Source: JAWLDB01 sp041686915
GTDB taxonomy: Bacteria; Bacillota; UBA994; UBA5500
DNA length: 5,364 nt
Reading direction: 5' to 3'
Assembly: GCA_041686915.1 (NCBI GenBank)
Contig: JAWLDB010000183.1
Location: 1-5,364 of the forward strand
Position 1 is the first letter of the stretch, and each line of letters begins with the position of its first letter. This document shows, piece after piece, positions 4,931-5,364 of the stretch. Both the position numbers and the translations under genes were made by a program. A model generated the notes under the pieces. That model did no database searches. It was not told the origin of the DNA and saw only the letters and a program-made list of their open reading frames with translations.

Positions 4931-5364
4931 ATGCCTAAGCATCGCTTTACCTTATTGCTATTAGCCTTGCTGCTAACTGCATGTAATATATCGGCCTTGC
5001 CTCTGCCAACTGCAGCAGCTCTCGCAACAGGCACAAACACGCTCACCGGTCTAGTTTTGGAAGCTGGCCAAGCTGCTATCCTGCACTATCAGCAGGTGAG
5101 CAGCAGTACACTGAACTGGCGGATAGAGTTAGCCGGTATGCCTGAAGGGTCAGAGACTTTAGAGTACAGCATCCATCACCAACCGGCAACCGGTGAAGCT
5201 GCGATTGTGCTTTACTCCGGGGCAATGACAGCCCTGGTGATGAACGGGAGCCTGGATAACGTACCTGTTGGAGATCTGTATATTGCACTGCGCAATACAG
5301 CCACGCAAGCTACGGGCCAATCTGGCACGATCATTTTCGGCACAAGTTTTGGGCCTTCCTTAGC
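4931..5364 (+). CDS. Predicted lipoprotein, 3' end beyond the window
   Basis: An open frame runs from ATG 4931 to the window end without a stop (144 codons seen). The protein begins MPKHRFTLLLLALLLTAC: positive residues, a leucine-rich core and a lipobox L-T-A-C18. This fits signal peptidase II cleavage and lipid attachment at Cys18, so it is probably anchored on the outer face of the cytoplasmic membrane. The mature part is rich in Ala, Thr, Gly and Ser and looks beta-rich (for example TLTGLVLEAGQAAILHY, SGTIIFGTSF). No domain is recognised. The ribosome binding site GAGAGGGA (4918-4925) is moderate. It follows the PrcB-C-domain gene by 98 nt with no terminator between, so co-transcription is likely. 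The two may act together in the envelope, but nothing in the sequence shows how. A plain secreted protein (signal peptidase I) is the alternative. Confidence 0.7.
   Translation, partial: MPKHRFTLLLLALLLTACNISALPLPTAAALATGTNTLTGLVLEAGQAAILHYQQVSSSTLNWRIELAGMPEGSETLEYSIHHQPATGEAAIVLYSGAMTALVMNGSLDNVPVGDLYIALRNTATQATGQSGTIIFGTSFGPSL

Noticed and set aside
4890..4964. Small open frame of 24 codons starting at ATG 4890, overlapping the lipoprotein start
   Set aside because: It has no convincing ribosome binding site, and its sequence is just the lipoprotein signal peptide read in another frame.

Overview
The window looks like chromosomal DNA of an anaerobic or facultatively anaerobic Bacillota (clostridial-type) bacterium. 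The reasons are strong GGAGG-type ribosome binding sites before most genes, GTG as well as ATG starts, simple rho-independent terminators, a thioredoxin reductase without the NADPH-binding motifs (a type known from clostridia), and a PrcB-C-domain envelope protein. No rRNA, tRNA, CRISPR array, insertion sequence or phage gene was seen. The species cannot be named from this sequence.

Left part, minus strand (about 96-1230): a compact three-gene operon reads leftward. Its order is thioredoxin trxA (803-1123, active site CMPC), a CsoR/CstR-family (DUF156) repressor (512-799, 3 nt after trxA), and a single-domain rhodanese (139-480). A clear terminator at 96-127 ends it. Beyond it, at the window edge, a good ribosome binding site and a GTG suggest the first codons of another minus-strand gene.

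Divergent control region (1124-1377): two back-to-back promoters with perfect TTGACA -35 boxes flank a roughly 47-nt core. Two palindromes of the CsoR-box type lie here. ATACCC-TAGG-GGGTAT is just downstream of the leftward promoter, and ATACCCC-CAT-GGGGTAT fills the spacer of the rightward promoter. A 12-bp inverted copy and further GGGTAT half-sites lie nearby. The encoded repressor therefore probably controls both directions.

Middle, plus strand: a thioredoxin-reductase-like flavoprotein (1378-2256) has its FAD motifs and redox CGTC pair, but both NADPH motifs are replaced. This suggests a ferredoxin-dependent (FFTR-like) or other pyridine-nucleotide-independent reductase. A hairpin at 2274-2300 separates it from a compact M3-like zinc metallopeptidase (2336-3592), which ends in a strong terminator (3599-3624).

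Right part, plus strand: two envelope genes, an exported or membrane-anchored PrcB-C-domain protein (3726-4832) and the start of a predicted lipoprotein (4931 to beyond the window).

Working together (inference): the reductase would reduce the thioredoxin. The rhodanese and the cysteine-bearing CsoR/CstR-like repressor would link this redox couple to sulfane sulfur (persulfide), thiol or metal stress, with both divergent units derepressed together. The peptidase and envelope genes have no evident mechanistic tie to this module.
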